Source: Sphingorhabdus pulchriflava (GTDB taxonomy: Bacteria; Pseudomonadota; Alphaproteobacteria; Sphingomonadales; Sphingomonadaceae). Taken from it: a DNA stretch of 64,000 bases. A program made the position numbers and the translations under genes. The notes below the pieces were generated by a model, which was given only the letters and a program-made list of their open reading frames with translations, was not told the DNA's origin and ran no database searches. The DNA lies in assembly GCF_003367235.1 (NCBI RefSeq), contig NZ_QRGP01000001.1, positions 1,488,001 through 1,552,000 on the forward strand, read 5' to 3'. Shown here in pieces: positions 62,748-64,000 of the stretch (its first letter is position 1; each line of letters opens with the position of its first letter).

Positions 62748-63386
62748 ATGGACGACAATATGATTGACATGAACGACGCTTCTTTCCGCAAAATCGCATT
62801 TCTGGCGGTTTCCAGATTTGTACCTCCTTTGTCTGCGATCGGAGCTGGTTTGCTTCTGGCATCCTGCGCGACGTCAGATTTACCCCGGGTGTCGGTTGCA
62901 GATGCCAATGCCGGACTGGTCCAGGGTTATCGCATTGCAGGCGGCGACAAGCTCAAAGTGACCGTGTTCGACGAGCCGACCCTGACCGGTGAATTCAGTG
63001 TCGGATTGGATGGCAGCCTGTCGCTGCCGCTGATTAATGCCATGCAAGCCAGCGGGCAGACGCCTGGCGAACTTTCAGCCAAGATAACGTCCGCACTCGC
63101 AGCAGGAGGTTATGTGCTTTCACCGCGCGTTTCGGTTGAGGTCGCGCAGCATCGGCCATTTTACATATTGGGCGAAGTAAATGCTCCGGGCGAATATCCC
63201 TATATCGGTGACCTGACGGTTGAGCAGGCAATTGCCAAGGCGCAAGGCTATTCTGCACGAGCTAACAAGTCGGAAGTGGTGTTGCGACGCCAAGGTTGGG
63301 CTGAAGGCCGTAAAGTGCGGCTTGGTTCAACGCCGCTGTTGATCGCTCCCGGTGACACGATCACGGTTCAGGAAGCGTTTTTCTGA
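62748..63386 (+). CDS. Polysaccharide export (OPX/Wza-like) lipoprotein
   Basis: 212-aa outer-membrane export protein. Signal with lipobox LLLASC, then the Poly_export domain (GDKLKVTVFDEPTLTGEFSV, DGSLSLPLINAM) and an SLBB-type segment (RPFYILGEVNAPGEYPYIGD, LTVEQAIAKAQGY). Short OPX proteins of this kind are typical of sphingomonads. It pairs with the Wzc-like kinase. Start at 62748; a start at 62760 is possible. An inverted repeat GATGCCG-CAGT-CGGCATC at 63395-63412 follows the stop and may be a weak terminator. Confidence 0.92.
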   Translation: MDDNMIDMNDASFRKIAFLAVSRFVPPLSAIGAGLLLASCATSDLPRVSVADANAGLVQGYRIAGGDKLKVTVFDEPTLTGEFSVGLDGSLSLPLINAMQASGQTPGELSAKITSALAAGGYVLSPRVSVEVAQHRPFYILGEVNAPGEYPYIGDLTVEQAIAKAQGYSARANKSEVVLRRQGWAEGRKVRLGSTPLLIAPGDTITVQEAFF

Positions 63387-63670
63387 CCGATATAGATGCC
63401 GCAGTCGGCATCAATTTCGCGCAAGGCTACCTATGGTTTTTGTAAGGATTAATCCATTTTGACTATGCCATTCGGCATGTTGACTCGGTTGTAAACCAAG
63501 GTTAGGCTCCAAATTGTTAATGCTTTGTTTAGGTTATCGCGCCGTCAGAGTCGCTAGCCACTAGCTTGCCCAGAACAGGCTTTTCGAGTCGCCAAAGCTG
63601 CATCGAACTTCGGCTTAATTGCTGAGCTTCATTGCTAACATGTGGTGACTAGGAAACTTTGGGGGCAAAA
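63387..63670. promoter_or_regulatory. Upstream region of the response-regulator gene
   Basis: 284 bp, AT-rich. Contains the inverted repeat at 63395-63412. A possible promoter is TTGACT (63480-63485) with TAGGCT after 17 nt (63503-63508), a weak -10. A small inverted repeat ATGCC-N4-GGCAT lies just before it. Confidence 0.3.
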
Positions 63671-64000
63671 TTGCGGATAGATGTGTGTCTGATTAGTTCG
63701 AACGACATTTCCAGAGAGGGGATGACGTTGATTCTCGAAAAGGATGGCTTCAACGTCGTCCATTCTTGGGAATCGATTGACGAACTTGAACCGGTAAAAT
63801 CCTCCAATGATTTTATCACTATCCTCGATTGCGGTTCGTCGGCCAGCCAGGTTGACGCAGTCGAACGCGCCAGGAACACCCTCCCCAGTTCCCGCTTGGT
63901 AGTTGTGTCCGAACAATTTGATCTGAAGACGGTGATAGATTGCTTCAGCGCGGGGGTACAAGGCTACATTATCAAATCTGGAAGATCGACGCGGATGCTG
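63671..64000 (+). CDS. NarL/LuxR-type response regulator, N-terminal part
   Basis: 110 codons of an open frame that leaves the window. It starts with TTG 63671 after GGGGG. The sequence is a receiver-like domain: LISSNDISREGMTLILEKDG, an acidic position Asp53 in ILDCGSS (phosphoacceptor place), VVVSEQFD and Lys in GVQGYIIKSG. The acidic pair near residue 10 is replaced by Ser-Asn-Asp, so phosphorylation is possible but not certain. A DNA-binding LuxR domain is expected beyond the window. Such regulators commonly flank exopolysaccharide loci. Confidence 0.75.
   Translation, partial: MRIDVCLISSNDISREGMTLILEKDGFNVVHSWESIDELEPVKSSNDFITILDCGSSASQVDAVERARNTLPSSRLVVVSEQFDLKTVIDCFSAGVQGYIIKSGRSTRML

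Noticed and set aside
1-64000. CRISPR arrays, tRNA or rRNA genes, prophage
   Set aside because: No regularly spaced repeats, no tRNA cloverleaf or rRNA sequence, and no phage structural genes were seen on reading both strands.

Overview
This 64 kb window looks like the chromosome of an alphaproteobacterium of the Sphingomonadales. The support is gene content and order: yidC-yihA; secB divergent from a Tim44-like/mltA/smr operon; rpsT next to dnaA; mutM near ubiE-ubiB-coaBC-dut; a large TonB-dependent receptor; and the extragenic palindromes typical of sphingomonads. Naming a genus would be a guess.

Layout. 0-23.5 kb is mostly housekeeping: yidC (3' end), yihA, a GST, a cupin, dapE, smr, mltA, a Tim44-like protein, secB, murJ, trpS, a DUF4136 lipoprotein, a zinc-ribbon/SH3 membrane protein, dnaA, rpsT, mutM, a fatty-acid hydroxylase with a divergent TetR, ubiE, ubiB, coaBC, dut, a MoeB/ThiF-like E1 enzyme, a sirtuin and dapB. 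23.5-39.6 kb is accessory: a LacI regulator with a metallo-beta-lactamase-fold enzyme, a TonB receptor, a two-component system divergent from a secreted DJ-1/PfpI protein, an ABC ATPase with a YbbP-like permease, and a molybdenum hydroxylase (IorA/IorB-like) with its cofactor genes (MocA-like, XdhC-like). A dead IS481-type transposase tail lies at about 39.7 kb.

40.3-45.7 kb is the most unusual region. It holds a Sec-secreted, cysteine-free Asn/Ser-rich repeat protein; two further Sec-exported proteins whose propeptides end in double-glycine motifs (LSDEELDSARGG and VSDELLDQQRGG); and between those two a stand-alone exported C39-like cysteine peptidase. Convergent to these, and just downstream of a FixK-like Crp/Fnr regulator, is an outer-membrane barrel with an N-terminal coiled coil. 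The parts list matches the Pseudomonas Fap functional-amyloid system (FapD protease, FapF pore, Asn/Gln-rich repeat fibre proteins), but order and sequences differ. I propose a Fap-like extracellular fibre system in which the protease matures its substrates at GG sites in the periplasm.

47.2-64 kb is an exopolysaccharide locus. A plus-strand set (DegT/StrS aminotransferase, GMC oxidoreductase, small unknown, GT2, Wzx-like flippase, GH16 hydrolase) converges on a minus-strand set (initiating sugar transferase, outer-membrane barrel, Wzc-like tyrosine kinase, GT4, Wzy-like polymerase, GNAT/CelD-like protein). An OPX export protein and the start of a response regulator run plus at the end. Together these give the core of a Wzx/Wzy-dependent capsule or EPS pathway. 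I also found a 43-codon single-helix membrane protein gene at 61526-61657 inside this locus.

All calls come from reading the sequence; family names rest on motifs I can point to, and no database search was possible.
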